Notes: a model not told the origin generated them from the sequence alone. A stretch of DNA of 64,000 bases from Bacillus alkalisoli (GCF_002797415.1 NZ_KZ454944.1:1444665-1508664); one strand, 5' to 3'. Shown: positions 7,534-16,530, counted from the stretch's first letter. Numbers and translations are program-made.

Positions 7534-8598
7534 ATGAAAAATCAAACTTTAAAACTCTTTACAATTTCACTCATTGCATTCGTCATTATTATTGGCGTAA
7601 TGCTCTACTTTTTCTCAGAAAGGTTTACGTCAGCATGGGTGCCAATCGATCATGGTTTTGGGGAAACAGTTACATTATCTCCAGACGATGAGAAAATTGT
7701 GTTTCCGTTTTACCAAAGTGGAGATGGAGCACTTTATATTGCGAATGTTGATGGCAGTGACGTTCATCAGTTAACATATCCTCGTCAAAGTGAAAGTCAT
7801 GTAAGGCCAAGGTTTTCACATGATGGTAAAAAGCTTTTGTTTCTATCACGTGAAAAGTTGGGAGAAAATCTTTTGCAAAGTTTATACATAATGAATGTAG
7901 ACGGTACAGGTTTAGTGAAAATTTCTGATGAAGAAGATAAACTTATTACGGACGCCATTTTTTCTAAAAATGATCAAGAAATTTTATACTTAGTAGCAGA
8001 AGAATATACAAACTATGCTCCAGGTGCTAATAAAAGGCCACACAGAATGGATTTATATAAAATGTCCGTTAGAGGAGACAATAAAATTCGATTAACAGAG
8101 GACGATAGTTACGAAAAGAGTGAACTTTCAAGTCCGCTAACTGAAACGATTGTCGGTTTTATTGATGGATTGAAACAAGATACAGGGGTGTTAGGTACGG
8201 AGTTAGTCGTTTTTGATGTGGAAAAAGAGACAGAAGTAAAGCGAGTACAACCAAAATCAGATTTTGAAACAGAGGATATATATAGTGCGAAATTTTCACC
8301 TGATGGAGAAATAATCGCTTTTTCAGCAGCGACTGTTAATCCGAGGAGAAAATCTCAATTTATTTATGAATTGTATAAGATGAATAAGAGCGGCGATAAT
8401 GTTGAAGTCTTAACTAGCTTTCGAACGTTTATTACAGAACCAACTTTTTTTCATAACGAACCACGACTTTTATTTATTCAAGACCAAAGTTGGAATCGAG
8501 GCAAACCTAATTTTAAATTGTGGGCGGTGGACTTAGACGGTGAAAATATAAGGTCCATCACGTTACAAATGCCGCAATTTACCGGAACAGCGTTATAA
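7534..8598 (+). CDS. Membrane-anchored beta-propeller protein (TolB/WD40-like)
   Basis: A 354-residue protein with one N-terminal membrane helix (about residues 8-30) and a long outer part with repeated SPDD/SHDGKK/SPDGE-type turns, each followed by a strand (IVFPF, LLFLS, IIAFS) and DVDG/NVDG loops, the pattern of TolB-like six-bladed propellers. It is likely exported and anchored by its N-terminus; the binding partner is unknown. The start at 7534 follows GGAAGG by 10 bases; an upstream in-frame ATG (7471) lies within the murG terminator and is rejected. It stands alone between murG and a small membrane protein. Confidence 0.8.
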   Translation: MKNQTLKLFTISLIAFVIIIGVMLYFFSERFTSAWVPIDHGFGETVTLSPDDEKIVFPFYQSGDGALYIANVDGSDVHQLTYPRQSESHVRPRFSHDGKKLLFLSREKLGENLLQSLYIMNVDGTGLVKISDEEDKLITDAIFSKNDQEILYLVAEEYTNYAPGANKRPHRMDLYKMSVRGDNKIRLTEDDSYEKSELSSPLTETIVGFIDGLKQDTGVLGTELVVFDVEKETEVKRVQPKSDFETEDIYSAKFSPDGEIIAFSAATVNPRRKSQFIYELYKMNKSGDNVEVLTSFRTFITEPTFFHNEPRLLFIQDQSWNRGKPNFKLWAVDLDGENIRSITLQMPQFTGTAL

Positions 8599-8741
8599 TT
8601 AAGTCTATTTATTATTTCAATTCTTATAGTGAATAACGAATGTTTTACAATAACACGGTCTCAACTAACGGTATATTATTCGAAAATAATTGCTTGTTAT
8701 GGTACTTTATATGTATAGACATGAAGCAAAGGAGGTTTATT

Positions 8742-9011
8742 ATGAAGCAACATCATATTCCTTTTTTAATAGGAGCATTTATTTTTATTGGATTAATTCT
8801 ACAAACTTTCATTCAATTAACAGAGTACGGTTGGCCTGCACAATCAGAAGCATTGTTATTTATAGGGCTTTCTGCGGCGATTTATTTTGGTGCTACAGTT
8901 TTATATCAAAAAGGGCTAAGAAAAGCGAGCCTTTTACTAATTGGTGCTGTTGGTATTGTCGGATTAATCTTCGTATTTGTTGGTCCGAGTTTATATGGTG
9001 GACACGTATAA
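8742..9011 (+). CDS. Small membrane protein, three helices, unknown
   Basis: An 89-residue protein with three hydrophobic segments (about residues 7-25, 38-53 and 63-82) and short basic loops (YQKGLRKAS). AAAGGAGG lies 6 bases before the ATG at 8742, which fixes the start against the longer upstream frame. It ends inside a bidirectional terminator. I do not recognise a family. Membrane insertion is inferred from composition. Confidence 0.75.
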   Translation: MKQHHIPFLIGAFIFIGLILQTFIQLTEYGWPAQSEALLFIGLSAAIYFGATVLYQKGLRKASLLLIGAVGIVGLIFVFVGPSLYGGHV

Positions 9012-9045
9012 AAAAATGCCCCGAAAGTAACGGGGCATTTTTTTT
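9011..9045. terminator. Bidirectional terminator
   Basis: AAAAAATGCCCCG pairs perfectly with CGGGGCATTTTTT around a 7-base loop. It lies between the convergent small genes ending at 9011 and 9044 and can serve both. Confidence 0.93.
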
Positions 9046-9196
9046 AGTTAGTCATTGGTAGTAAGTAAGTAACGATGAACCAAATAATACCGAAGAAAAT
9101 AACTAAATATGCAGTGTATTTTATGAAAGTAGAAGCTACTAACCCTCTATCTTCTTTTGTCTCATTACGTTCCACTCTTACATCTTTCTCTTCCAT
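9044..9196 (-). CDS. 50-residue single-pass membrane protein
   Basis: A short frame of 50 codons. The first 20 residues are highly charged (EEKDVRVERNETKEDRG); residues about 25-46 form one hydrophobic helix ending in WFIVTYLLP. GGGAGA lies 8 bases before the ATG at 9196 and the gene ends exactly at a strong terminator, which argues that it is real. It could belong to the YqzM-like group of tiny Bacillus membrane proteins, but I cannot show that. Function is unknown. Confidence 0.7.
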   Translation of the reverse strand: MEEKDVRVERNETKEDRGLVASTFIKYTAYLVIFFGIIWFIVTYLLPMTN

Positions 9197-9461
9197 GATT
9201 CATTCTCCCTTCAAAATGCTTTCTTAGCATTTAAATACCCTTATTTTCTTTTTAAAAACATTCCGTCTTATTTTATTAAAATAAAAGTTGGGAAAGTCGA
9301 GGGAGAAAACAAGGAATAATTCACGAATTCTGTCATTGATTTTCCCAACTAGGACTTTATGTTTATTTATAGATAAAGAGTTTATAATATACTTAAGATT
9401 GTATTTAGTATATTAATATAAAATATAAACTTAAAAACTTTTAATATAGTAGGAGTTACAT

Positions 9462-10733
9462 ATGAGAGAACGAATGCACATCATCACTCCACTTGTATTT
9501 TTATTAGTGGGGAGCTTATGGTTAATAGCGACAGATTATTTTTTATATATGTTAGCTCAAACTCAACTAGTAGAAATGGTTAACTTTCTTGATTTTATTA
9601 AAGGATGGGTATTTGTTGGTGGAGCAGCAATCCTGCTATTTTTTATGATGAAAAAACAAAACGCATTTAATGATATGCAGGAACGAGAGCAAGAGTTATC
9701 TACGTTAATTAACTCCATGCCAGATTTTGTTTGCTTTAAGGATGGAGAGGGGCGTTGGATCCGAGCGAATGATTACGGATTATCGTTATATGAATTAGAT
9801 AAAGTGGATTATGTCGGCAAGAAAGATAACGAGTTAGCAACGTACACTCCATATTTCAAGGAAGCATTTGAGTATTGTGCAAAGACGGATGAACAAACAT
9901 GGCGATCCAAAAAGTTAACGAGAAGTGAAGAATCCTTTTTGTTACCTTCAGGAGAAAGAAAATCATTTGATGTTATTAAAGTGCCTTTATACCACAAAAA
10001 TGGAGATAGAAAGGCACTAGTTGCAATAGGAAGAGATATTTCTGTTTTAAAAGAAGCGGAACAAATGATGTTAAAGAAGGAAAAGTTATCTGTAGTAGGA
10101 GAGTTATCTGCTGGTATAGCTCATGAAATTAGAAACCCGCTAACAGCAATAAGAGGATTTATACAATTACTAGATGAAACAGACAAACCAAATAAAGAAC
10201 ATGTGAAATTAGTCTTAAGTGAAGTGGATAGAATTAACCAAATTGTAAGTGAGATGTTAGTTTTATCTAAACCACAAAGTAGAGAGATGAAGTATTTTAA
10301 TTTTAAAAAAGCATTACATTATTGTTTAAACATCGTAAGTTATGAGGCTTCTTTATACAATATTGTAGTTAAAGTAGCGGAACCAGAAGTGGAACCTATC
10401 GTGTATGGTGATGAAAATGGTATTAAACAAGCACTTATTAATATTATGAAAAATGCAATGGAAGCAATGTCAGATAGTGGTGAACTGCATATACATTACT
10501 CTATTGTTGATGAAATGTTAGTAGTAAATATTAGAGATACCGGTATTGGTATACCGAAAGAGATGATTAAGCGACTAGGTGAACCTTTCTTAACTTCAAA
10601 AGAGAAAGGAATGGGTCTAGGGCTAAATGTAACGAAAAAAATTATTGAGTCACATGAGGGGGAATTACATTTCGAAAGTGAAGAAGGAAAAGGTACACAC
10701 GTAACGCTTAAATTAAAAGTGGATTTAGATTAA
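9462..10733 (+). CDS. Sporulation-type sensor histidine kinase
   Basis: A 423-residue membrane histidine kinase: two membrane helices (about 7-30 and 47-63), one PAS domain (about 78-195), a HisKA domain with phospho-acceptor H221 in GIAHEIRNPLTAIRGF, and a HATPase_c domain with N box NIMKNAMEA, G1 DTGIGIP, and G2 GMGLGL. The HEIRNPLTAIRG motif is typical of the KinA-KinE kinases that feed the Spo0F-Spo0B-Spo0A phosphorelay. No response regulator is adjacent, which fits such an orphan kinase. The signal sensed is unknown. The ATG follows AGTAGGAGTT. Confidence 0.88.
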   Translation: MRERMHIITPLVFLLVGSLWLIATDYFLYMLAQTQLVEMVNFLDFIKGWVFVGGAAILLFFMMKKQNAFNDMQEREQELSTLINSMPDFVCFKDGEGRWIRANDYGLSLYELDKVDYVGKKDNELATYTPYFKEAFEYCAKTDEQTWRSKKLTRSEESFLLPSGERKSFDVIKVPLYHKNGDRKALVAIGRDISVLKEAEQMMLKKEKLSVVGELSAGIAHEIRNPLTAIRGFIQLLDETDKPNKEHVKLVLSEVDRINQIVSEMLVLSKPQSREMKYFNFKKALHYCLNIVSYEASLYNIVVKVAEPEVEPIVYGDENGIKQALINIMKNAMEAMSDSGELHIHYSIVDEMLVVNIRDTGIGIPKEMIKRLGEPFLTSKEKGMGLGLNVTKKIIESHEGELHFESEEGKGTHVTLKLKVDLD

Positions 10734-10838
10734 TCTTTTACTAGAAAATGTGCGTTTGCTAGAAGATAAAAGGCCAAGCATATTGTCACAAGATACATAC
10801 TATATTGTGTGCAGTTTCCTTCTCCTTTCGCACATTTT

Positions 10839-10869
10839 GACAGAAACTATAGTTTCTGTCTTTTTTTTT
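10839..10869 (+). terminator. Terminator, about 105 bases after the kinase gene
   Basis: GACAGAAACT and AGTTTCTGTC form a perfect stem with almost no loop, followed by nine T residues. Confidence 0.88.
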
Positions 10870-10982
10870 GGACAAATAGACGGAAAAGCTTTATTTGGAA
10901 AATAGTAGAATAGTTGTGTTGGAATCGGTCACTCCTTTTGGTACGATAAAACAGAACATATGTTCTTTGTGGAGGGATGTTT

Positions 10983-11195
10983 ATGAATGACTGGTTAATT
11001 CAATTAATAATTTTGTTGCTTGATGTTCATTTTAATAAGCTAGAAACTTTAAAAACGTTTGAAACCATATTGCTACTCATAAGTTTACTGTTGTTTATAA
11101 GTATTTTTTCGATTAACCAAAAAATTGATCTATTAGTTGCTAAAGCAGAAAGGAAAGGGGGTATAACTAGAAGGCGAGGAAAAATAAAAAGGTAA
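10983..11195 (+). CDS. Small single-helix membrane protein, unknown
   Basis: About 70 residues: two hydrophobic stretches (residues about 5-15 and 27-46) followed by a very basic tail (KAERKGGITRRRGKIKR). GGAGGG lies 6 bases before the ATG at 10983; another ATG at 10977 is too close to it. It ends 11 bases before the N-hydroxylase gene, so the two are probably one transcript. No family recognised; the basic tail should face the cytoplasm. Confidence 0.65.
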   Translation: MNDWLIQLIILLLDVHFNKLETLKTFETILLLISLLLFISIFSINQKIDLLVAKAERKGGITRRRGKIKR

Positions 11196-11206
11196 GGAGT
11201 AAGCGC

Positions 11207-12505
11207 ATGAAAATATATGATTGTATTGGGGTTGGGATTGGTCCTTTTAATCTAGGTTTAGCATCTTTATTGGCTGGACAAGATACTGTTTCATCTATCT
11301 TTTTTGACAAAGAAGACAGTTTTGAGTGGCATCCTGGTATGTTAATCGAACAATCTGACCTTCAAGTACCATTTATAGCTGATTTAGTTTCGTTCGCTGA
11401 TCCAACAAGCCCGTATAGTTTTTTAAATTATTTGCATAAAACTAATAGATTGTATGCATTTTATTATTACCGTCGTTTTGACATTCCGAGAAGAGAGTAT
11501 AATCGTTATGCGAAATGGGTGGTGAACCAATTGGATAATTGCCACTTTGGCCATAGTGTCGTTGGTTTAAACTACAAAAAACTCGAAGAAGAAAATGTGT
11601 ATGAAGTAATAATAAAGCATACAAATTCTAATGAAGAAAAAGTGTATAAGGCTAGACATATTGTGCTTGGGACGGGAAGCGTGCCGTTTATCCCAGATAG
11701 TTTGAGAGAAAGTATCAATAAAAATGTTTTTCATACTTCCGACTATTTGACATATGAAAAAGAATTGAAACAATCAAACTCTATTCTAGTTGTAGGTTCT
11801 GGACAGAGTGCCGCAGAGATATTTTATGAATTACTGCGTGACCAAACAAAATATAATTATTCTATTAAATGGGTAACAAGAGCCTTCAACTTCTTGCAAA
11901 TAGACAGTGGTAAACTTAGTCAAGAATTGTTTTCCCCTGATTATGTGAATTACTTTACAGCGCTAGAATATGACACAAGAAGGGAAGCATTAGAGAATCT
12001 CCATCTGTTACGAAACGGTGTAGACCCAGAGACATTAAGAAAAATATATGATCTTTTATACAACCGATCGGTTGATGGAAAAGATGAAAAAATAATGATC
12101 CAACCACTATCGGAAGTGAAAAATATAAAGGAATTAGACGGTGAGATATCAGTAGACTGTTATCAATGGCAAGCAAAAAAAACCTTCAACTTGAAAGTGG
12201 ATAAAGTAATCTTAGCGACTGGATATAAACCAGAAATTCCTTCATGGATATGGAACCAAAAAGATAAAATAGAATGGGAAAGCGAAAATGAATTTAAAGT
12301 AGATTCTAATTTTCGAATAAAGTTTAAAGATAATAGAGATAACCATTTTTATACTTTAACGAATATAGAGCATAGTCACGGCACTGGTGCAACGAACTTA
12401 AGTTTATCTGTCATGCGAAATCAATTAATAATAAATGATATCGCCCAAAAAGAAATATACCCAGTACAAATGAACACAATCTTTCAGCAGTTTTTACCCG
12501 AATAA
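11207..12505 (+). CDS. FAD/NADPH N-hydroxylase of the SidA/IucD/PvdA type (lysine or ornithine)
   Basis: A 432-residue flavin monooxygenase that hydroxylates the side-chain amine of lysine or ornithine, the first step to hydroxamate siderophores. The FAD motif GVGIGPFNLGLA is at residues 8-19, the conserved DLVSFADPTSPYSFLNYL follows near 62, the NADPH loop VVGSGQSAAEI is near 195, and ATGYKPEIP near 345. No siderophore synthetase or transporter is nearby; only the small membrane protein just upstream appears linked. Substrate choice cannot be told from sequence by eye. Iron regulation is likely from the family, but I found no convincing Fur box. Confidence 0.85.
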   Translation: MKIYDCIGVGIGPFNLGLASLLAGQDTVSSIFFDKEDSFEWHPGMLIEQSDLQVPFIADLVSFADPTSPYSFLNYLHKTNRLYAFYYYRRFDIPRREYNRYAKWVVNQLDNCHFGHSVVGLNYKKLEEENVYEVIIKHTNSNEEKVYKARHIVLGTGSVPFIPDSLRESINKNVFHTSDYLTYEKELKQSNSILVVGSGQSAAEIFYELLRDQTKYNYSIKWVTRAFNFLQIDSGKLSQELFSPDYVNYFTALEYDTRREALENLHLLRNGVDPETLRKIYDLLYNRSVDGKDEKIMIQPLSEVKNIKELDGEISVDCYQWQAKKTFNLKVDKVILATGYKPEIPSWIWNQKDKIEWESENEFKVDSNFRIKFKDNRDNHFYTLTNIEHSHGTGATNLSLSVMRNQLIINDIAQKEIYPVQMNTIFQQFLPE

Positions 12506-12521
12506 ATTAGAAAGTTATTAA

Positions 12522-12772
12522 CAAGTAGTTTTGTAAAAGGTTGTTTTATTGCTTACTTTTGATTTTTATTTAATTTCCGTGCGAGGCGGAGACTCCTGCG
12601 GGAGAAGCGGGGAGCAGAAGACCCAACAGGCGCTTGCGCCGAGGAGTAGATTTTTTCACGACAGTGAAAAAAAAACCTTCCTTTTTACCGCCTGCGGAAA
12701 GCGAAGACTTGCACGGAAATCAACAGCGGTCTTTATCAGAGCATTGCAAAAAAAAAATTGCAAAACTACTTG
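12522..12772. repeat. Repeat family B, copy 1 (GC-rich, MITE-like)
   Basis: A 251-bp non-coding element filling the gap before comGA. Its ends CAAGTAGTTTTG and CAAAACTACTTG are perfect 12-bp inverted repeats. Inside are the family blocks GAGACTCCTGCGGGA, GACCCAACAGGCG, CGGAAAGCGAAGACTTGC and AAATCAACAGCGGTCTTTA, shared with the copies at 29373, 37545, 44394 and 50650. Open frames across it are by-products of its GC-rich palindromes. I saw no target-site duplication for this copy. Confidence 0.8.
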
Positions 12773-12881
12773 AAAAATAATGAAGAACTTTGTAGAATAA
12801 TAGTGCGGAAGTTTTCAAAACATTTTGATAAAAAGGAGTGATTAAATTTCCAATCTAAAATAATTTAAAGAAGGTGGTTTA

Positions 12882-13943
12882 GTGAACATTGAAAAACAAT
12901 GTGAACAGCTTATCCAAACAGCTTTTCAGCTTAAGGTTAGCGACATTCACATCGTACCGATGGAACATGATGCAAAAATATCTTTTCGAATGGATCACCA
13001 GCTGTATAACCAAAAAAGAATTCCACTACCAGTTTATGAGAGAATCATTACACACTTAAAATTTAAAGCTGCTATGGATATAGGTGAGCAGCGAAAACCT
13101 CAAAATGGACACATGACATTAAAAGTAAACGATACAATAGTAAACTTACGTTTATCAACTCTTCCTACTATTTACAACGAAAGTTTAGTCATACGAATAC
13201 TCCCACACGACAAAGTTTCACCTTTAAAAAACTTATCCTTATTTCCTACAACAACTAAAAGACTTCTATCATTATTAAGCCATTCACACGGACTTATATT
13301 ATTCACAGGGCCTACAGGCAGCGGTAAAACAACGACTGTATATTCTCTACTTGAAGCTAGTAAGCAACTATTTCAAAGGAACATTATCTCGCTAGAAGAC
13401 CCCGTAGAGAGAAGAAGCGAAGATGTGTTGCAAGTTCAGGTGAATGAAAAAGCTGGAATAACATATTCATCGGGCTTAAAGGCGATTTTACGACATGACC
13501 CTGATGTGATTTTAGTGGGAGAAATACGTGATGAAGAAACAGCTCGAATTGCAATTAGAGCGGCACTCACTGGCCACTTAGTATTATCCACTTTACATGC
13601 CAGAAATACAAAAGGAGCCATTCATCGATTGTTAGAATTAAAGGTTCCAATCGAAGAGTTACAACAAACGTTAATAGCTGTTTCTGCTCAAAGATTAGTA
13701 GAGCTAAAATGCTTATTTTGTGAACAGGAATGCACGGCTCTTTGTAGGAAATATCGTAAAAAAAGAATGGCTACGGTCTTTGAATTGTTAAATGGAAGAA
13801 AACTCAATGATGTATTTGAGAATATTAAAGGATACGGAGATCAAGTTTCTATCTACACCATTAAAGATGAAATTAAGAAAGGTATCGCCCTAGGTTATCT
13901 ACAACCTAAAGAGCTAGAAAGATGGGGTCTTGTTGAAAAATAA
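12882..13943 (+). CDS. comGA: Competence pseudopilus assembly ATPase ComGA
   Basis: A 353-residue GspE/PilB-family secretion ATPase that powers the competence pseudopilus from the cytoplasmic side of the membrane. Walker A GPTGSGKTT is at residues 143-151, the Asp box region LEDPVERR near 171, Walker B VILVGEIRDEE near 208-218, and the His box STLHARNT near 236. A cysteine cluster CLFCEQECTALC near 275 looks like the zinc tetracysteine of the family. It starts at GTG after AAGGTGG. First gene of comGA-GG; control by ComK is known for the family. The next gene overlaps its end. Confidence 0.95.
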   Translation: MNIEKQCEQLIQTAFQLKVSDIHIVPMEHDAKISFRMDHQLYNQKRIPLPVYERIITHLKFKAAMDIGEQRKPQNGHMTLKVNDTIVNLRLSTLPTIYNESLVIRILPHDKVSPLKNLSLFPTTTKRLLSLLSHSHGLILFTGPTGSGKTTTVYSLLEASKQLFQRNIISLEDPVERRSEDVLQVQVNEKAGITYSSGLKAILRHDPDVILVGEIRDEETARIAIRAALTGHLVLSTLHARNTKGAIHRLLELKVPIEELQQTLIAVSAQRLVELKCLFCEQECTALCRKYRKKRMATVFELLNGRKLNDVFENIKGYGDQVSIYTIKDEIKKGIALGYLQPKELERWGLVEK

Positions 13944-14964
13944 GGGCTGGCCAATATCAAAACAAGAAGAATTTTCACGTAAAGTGGGAGAATTATATGC
14001 AAACGGATATACGATTGTAGAAGCGATAAATTTAGTAAGTTTACATTATACTGAAGCAGATAAAAAAGACACATACAATATGATGGAACTATTGAAAGAA
14101 GGACATAGTTTTAATGAAGTTTTACAAAGGTTCCATTTTCATGAAGATGTGTTGTCTTTACTTTATTTCTCTCAAAAACATGGTGATTTAAGTAATGCAT
14201 TAATTAAAAGTAGTACACTACTGAAACGCAGAAGAAAACTAAAACAAAAATTAATAGATATTCTTCGATATCCCATTCTTTTAATGTTAATCGTTTTCAT
14301 TATGTTATTTTTTATGAATTGGGTACTAGTACCTCAATTTGTTACATTGTTTGAACAGATGAGAGTAAATCAATCATGGTTTATACAACTAACATTAAAA
14401 ATTTTAACGGCAGCACCAACCTTCATAACTTTTTTCTTCATTCTAATACTATGTTTATTCCTTTTCTTCCACCTATCTTGGAGGACACTTCCAATATCAA
14501 AAAAAATTCAACTATTGTTAAAAACACCATTTATAAGAAGCTATTTCATCGACTATCAAACGTATTTTTTTGCTGAGCAAACGAGTTCTTTATTACATGC
14601 AGGATTAAGTATTAAAGAATGTTTGCACGTATTTGAAAATCAACAACATCACGCACTATTAAATTTGCTTGCAAAACAAGTGAAAAGTGAGCTTGTTGCT
14701 GGTAAAAAGTTTGAAGAGATTGTGTTGTCTGTGCCTTATTTAAATAATAGTCTGTCAACAGTAGTCATCCATGGACAAAAAAACGGTAAACTTCCGCAAC
14801 AATTATTAGATTACAGTGAGTCTTTATTACATGTACAACAAAATAAATTAGAAACATATCTAAAGAGGTTACAACCAATATTGTTAATGTTTGTAGGCTT
14901 GTTCATTATGTTTCTTTACGTAAGTATTTTTATTCCAATGCTTCAATTAATGGGAGGATTATAG
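13933..14964 (+). CDS. comGB: Competence pseudopilus inner-membrane protein ComGB
   Basis: A 343-residue GspF/PilC-like platform protein with two repeated cytoplasmic domains and three membrane helices (about 115-135, 155-180 and the C-terminal LLMFVGLFIMFLYVSIFIP). It anchors the ComGA ATPase and the growing pseudopilus. TTG codons at 13930 and 13933 are both possible; the second is 5 bases from GGGG. It overlaps comGA by about 11 bases and runs directly into comGC. Confidence 0.92.
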   Translation: MKNKGWPISKQEEFSRKVGELYANGYTIVEAINLVSLHYTEADKKDTYNMMELLKEGHSFNEVLQRFHFHEDVLSLLYFSQKHGDLSNALIKSSTLLKRRRKLKQKLIDILRYPILLMLIVFIMLFFMNWVLVPQFVTLFEQMRVNQSWFIQLTLKILTAAPTFITFFFILILCLFLFFHLSWRTLPISKKIQLLLKTPFIRSYFIDYQTYFFAEQTSSLLHAGLSIKECLHVFENQQHHALLNLLAKQVKSELVAGKKFEEIVLSVPYLNNSLSTVVIHGQKNGKLPQQLLDYSESLLHVQQNKLETYLKRLQPILLMFVGLFIMFLYVSIFIPMLQLMGGL

Positions 14965-15318
14965 GTGAAAAAAATGTTATTACAAGAAAAAGGATTTACT
15001 TTGGTAGAAATGCTAATTGTTATGCTTGTTATTACTATCCTATTGTTAGTTATGTTACCGAATGCAACGAAAAATACTTCTGTTATCGGTACAAAGGGAT
15101 GTGATGCATTTATAAAAATGGTCGAGTCACAAGTGCAAACTTACAGATTAGATAAAAGGGAAAATCCGACTAGTTTACAAGACTTAAATCATGAAGATTA
15201 CTTAAAGGAGCACTTTAACAAAAATAACAATACGTTACGCTGTCCAGGAGGAGAAGAATTAACACTTGATGGTGATAAAGTTATCCCAATCAACACACCT
15301 CCTTCTAATAATGATTAA
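14965..15318 (+). CDS. comGC: Major pseudopilin ComGC
   Basis: A 117-residue major pseudopilin. The type IV prepilin signal KGFTLVEML is at residues 9-17, with processing expected before F11 by ComC and methylation of the new N-terminus; the hydrophobic helix follows to about residue 33. Two cysteines (GCDAF, RCPGG) probably form the known intramolecular disulfide. Starts with GTG right after the comGB stop, behind GGGAGG. Confidence 0.94.
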   Translation: MKKMLLQEKGFTLVEMLIVMLVITILLLVMLPNATKNTSVIGTKGCDAFIKMVESQVQTYRLDKRENPTSLQDLNHEDYLKEHFNKNNNTLRCPGGEELTLDGDKVIPINTPPSNND

Positions 15319-15775
15319 GGTTATGACAAAGTATGATGAAAGTGAAAAAGGATTTACGTTAATCGAATCATTATTAGTTTTGTCTATTGTTTCTATACTT
15401 TTATCTTTATCGTTTATAAAGTTCTCTCCTGTTATGGAGAAGAAGGTAATACCTCAATTTTTTGAGCAACTTACTAATGATGTACTCTACGCTCAACAGT
15501 ACGCGATGAGTTCAAAAAGTAGTGTAAACCTTGTGTTTTCTTCTAGTACTAAACAATACTATATCCAGGTACCAACTGAAAATAGAATTTTACTTCGTAG
15601 AGAATTTAATCATCACATAGATATTAATACGAGGGTTGCAAGCAGTATTGTCCGATTCAATGCTGTTGGAAACATAATGAATCCAGGTACGTATGGAATA
15701 AGTTATAAATCGGAAGAACAATTTTTACTCGTTTTTCAATTAGGGTATGGGAAGTTTTATGTGGAAGAAGTGTGA
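15311..15775 (+). CDS. comGD: Minor pseudopilin ComGD
   Basis: About 154 residues with the prepilin motif KGFTLIESLL near residue 15, then a single hydrophobic helix and a soluble domain. It overlaps the comGC end by 8 bases; ATG 15311 is chosen, with ATG 15323 as alternative, because the longer frame from 15266 lies well inside comGC. No strong ribosome binding site is present, so translational coupling is likely. Confidence 0.88.
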   Translation: MIKVMTKYDESEKGFTLIESLLVLSIVSILLSLSFIKFSPVMEKKVIPQFFEQLTNDVLYAQQYAMSSKSSVNLVFSSSTKQYYIQVPTENRILLRREFNHHIDINTRVASSIVRFNAVGNIMNPGTYGISYKSEEQFLLVFQLGYGKFYVEEV

Positions 15776-16097
15776 TGGTTTTACTTTATTAGAGACGATA
15801 TCGGCATTGTTTGTTTGGGTAATGATTGCAACTATCATTTTTCCAAGTCTCTTAACCGTAATTGTGGAGAGGAAAAATATTAAGTTAGAAAGGGAAGCCC
15901 GATTTCTTTTACAAGACAAGGTGCAAGTGATGAGGGAGGACGCAGTCTATGAAGAAATGGAGGTGAAGAATGAAGGGATATTTTTTACTTTTATTATTAT
16001 GAACGAGGATCCATATTCGAAAGTATGTGTGAGTTATAACGATTATAAGAATAGAAAACGGGAAAAGTGTGAACTATTGTATGTGGGAAAAAAGTAA
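15759..16097 (+). CDS. comGE: Minor pseudopilin ComGE
   Basis: About 112 residues. The prepilin motif DGFTLLETIS begins near residue 6, followed by a hydrophobic helix (ALFVWVMIATIIFPSLLTVIV). It overlaps the end of comGD by 17 bases. ATG 15759 is preferred, with GGGAAG upstream; ATG 15747 gives four more residues. The soluble part is short and has two C-terminal cysteines (VCVS, KCEL). Confidence 0.85.
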   Translation: MWKKCDGFTLLETISALFVWVMIATIIFPSLLTVIVERKNIKLEREARFLLQDKVQVMREDAVYEEMEVKNEGIFFTFIIMNEDPYSKVCVSYNDYKNRKREKCELLYVGKK

Positions 16098-16530
16098 AAA
16101 TAGTAATGCATTTACATTATTAGAAGTGTTAATCAGTTTAACTGTTGTATTATTAATCACCTCTTTTTTACCGTTAATATTAAAAACGGTTTATCATGTT
16201 ACTTTTGAAACGAAAGGGATACATCTGTTAGAGCTTGATGTGTTATCTCAAAAGGTACAGTATGAAGCAAGGCATGGACAAGGACTATCGGTTAGTAGTA
16301 GGCAACTTACAATTAGGAAAGAAGATGGCCGACATATAACATTTGAGCTTTATCAAGACAAAATTAGAAGGCGAGTAGGTGGAACAGGGCATGTAATTGT
16401 ACTACAACGTGTGAAAACTTTTGAAGTACAAGCACAGCCATATGGTGCCCTATTAACTATAGTAGGGTTAGATAATATGACATATTCTATCCCTATTTAT
16501 TCAATTCTCTTAAAAGGACCAAAAGAATGA
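16069..16530 (+). CDS. comGF: Minor pseudopilin ComGF
   Basis: Up to 153 residues with the prepilin-like motif NAFTLLEVLISL near residue 13 and a following hydrophobic helix. GTG 16069 follows GGGAAAA; ATG 16081 is possible. It overlaps comGE by about 29 bases and its stop overlaps the comGG start (ATGA). The fourth position of the motif is A-F in place of G-F, as seen in other ComGF proteins. Confidence 0.88.
   Translation: MNYCMWEKSKNSNAFTLLEVLISLTVVLLITSFLPLILKTVYHVTFETKGIHLLELDVLSQKVQYEARHGQGLSVSSRQLTIRKEDGRHITFELYQDKIRRRVGGTGHVIVLQRVKTFEVQAQPYGALLTIVGLDNMTYSIPIYSILLKGPKE

Noticed and set aside
9288-9355. Inverted repeat AGTTGGGAAA/TTTTCCCAACT as a terminator
   Set aside because: The arms are nearly 50 bases apart with no T run; no clear function before the kinase gene.
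10756-10800. SigE or SigK promoter after the kinase gene
   Set aside because: CATACTAT looks like a SigE -10, but the -35 candidate is only 11 bases away and no gene follows in reach.
12549-12773. A 74-residue frame before comGA
   Set aside because: It lies wholly within GC-rich repeat B copy 1 and has no ribosome binding site; similar frames occur in the other copies.
12773-12881. ComK boxes before comGA
   Set aside because: A/T runs such as AAAACATTTTG are present, but I could not find two AAAAN5TTTT boxes at a standard spacing. Control by ComK is likely from the family only.
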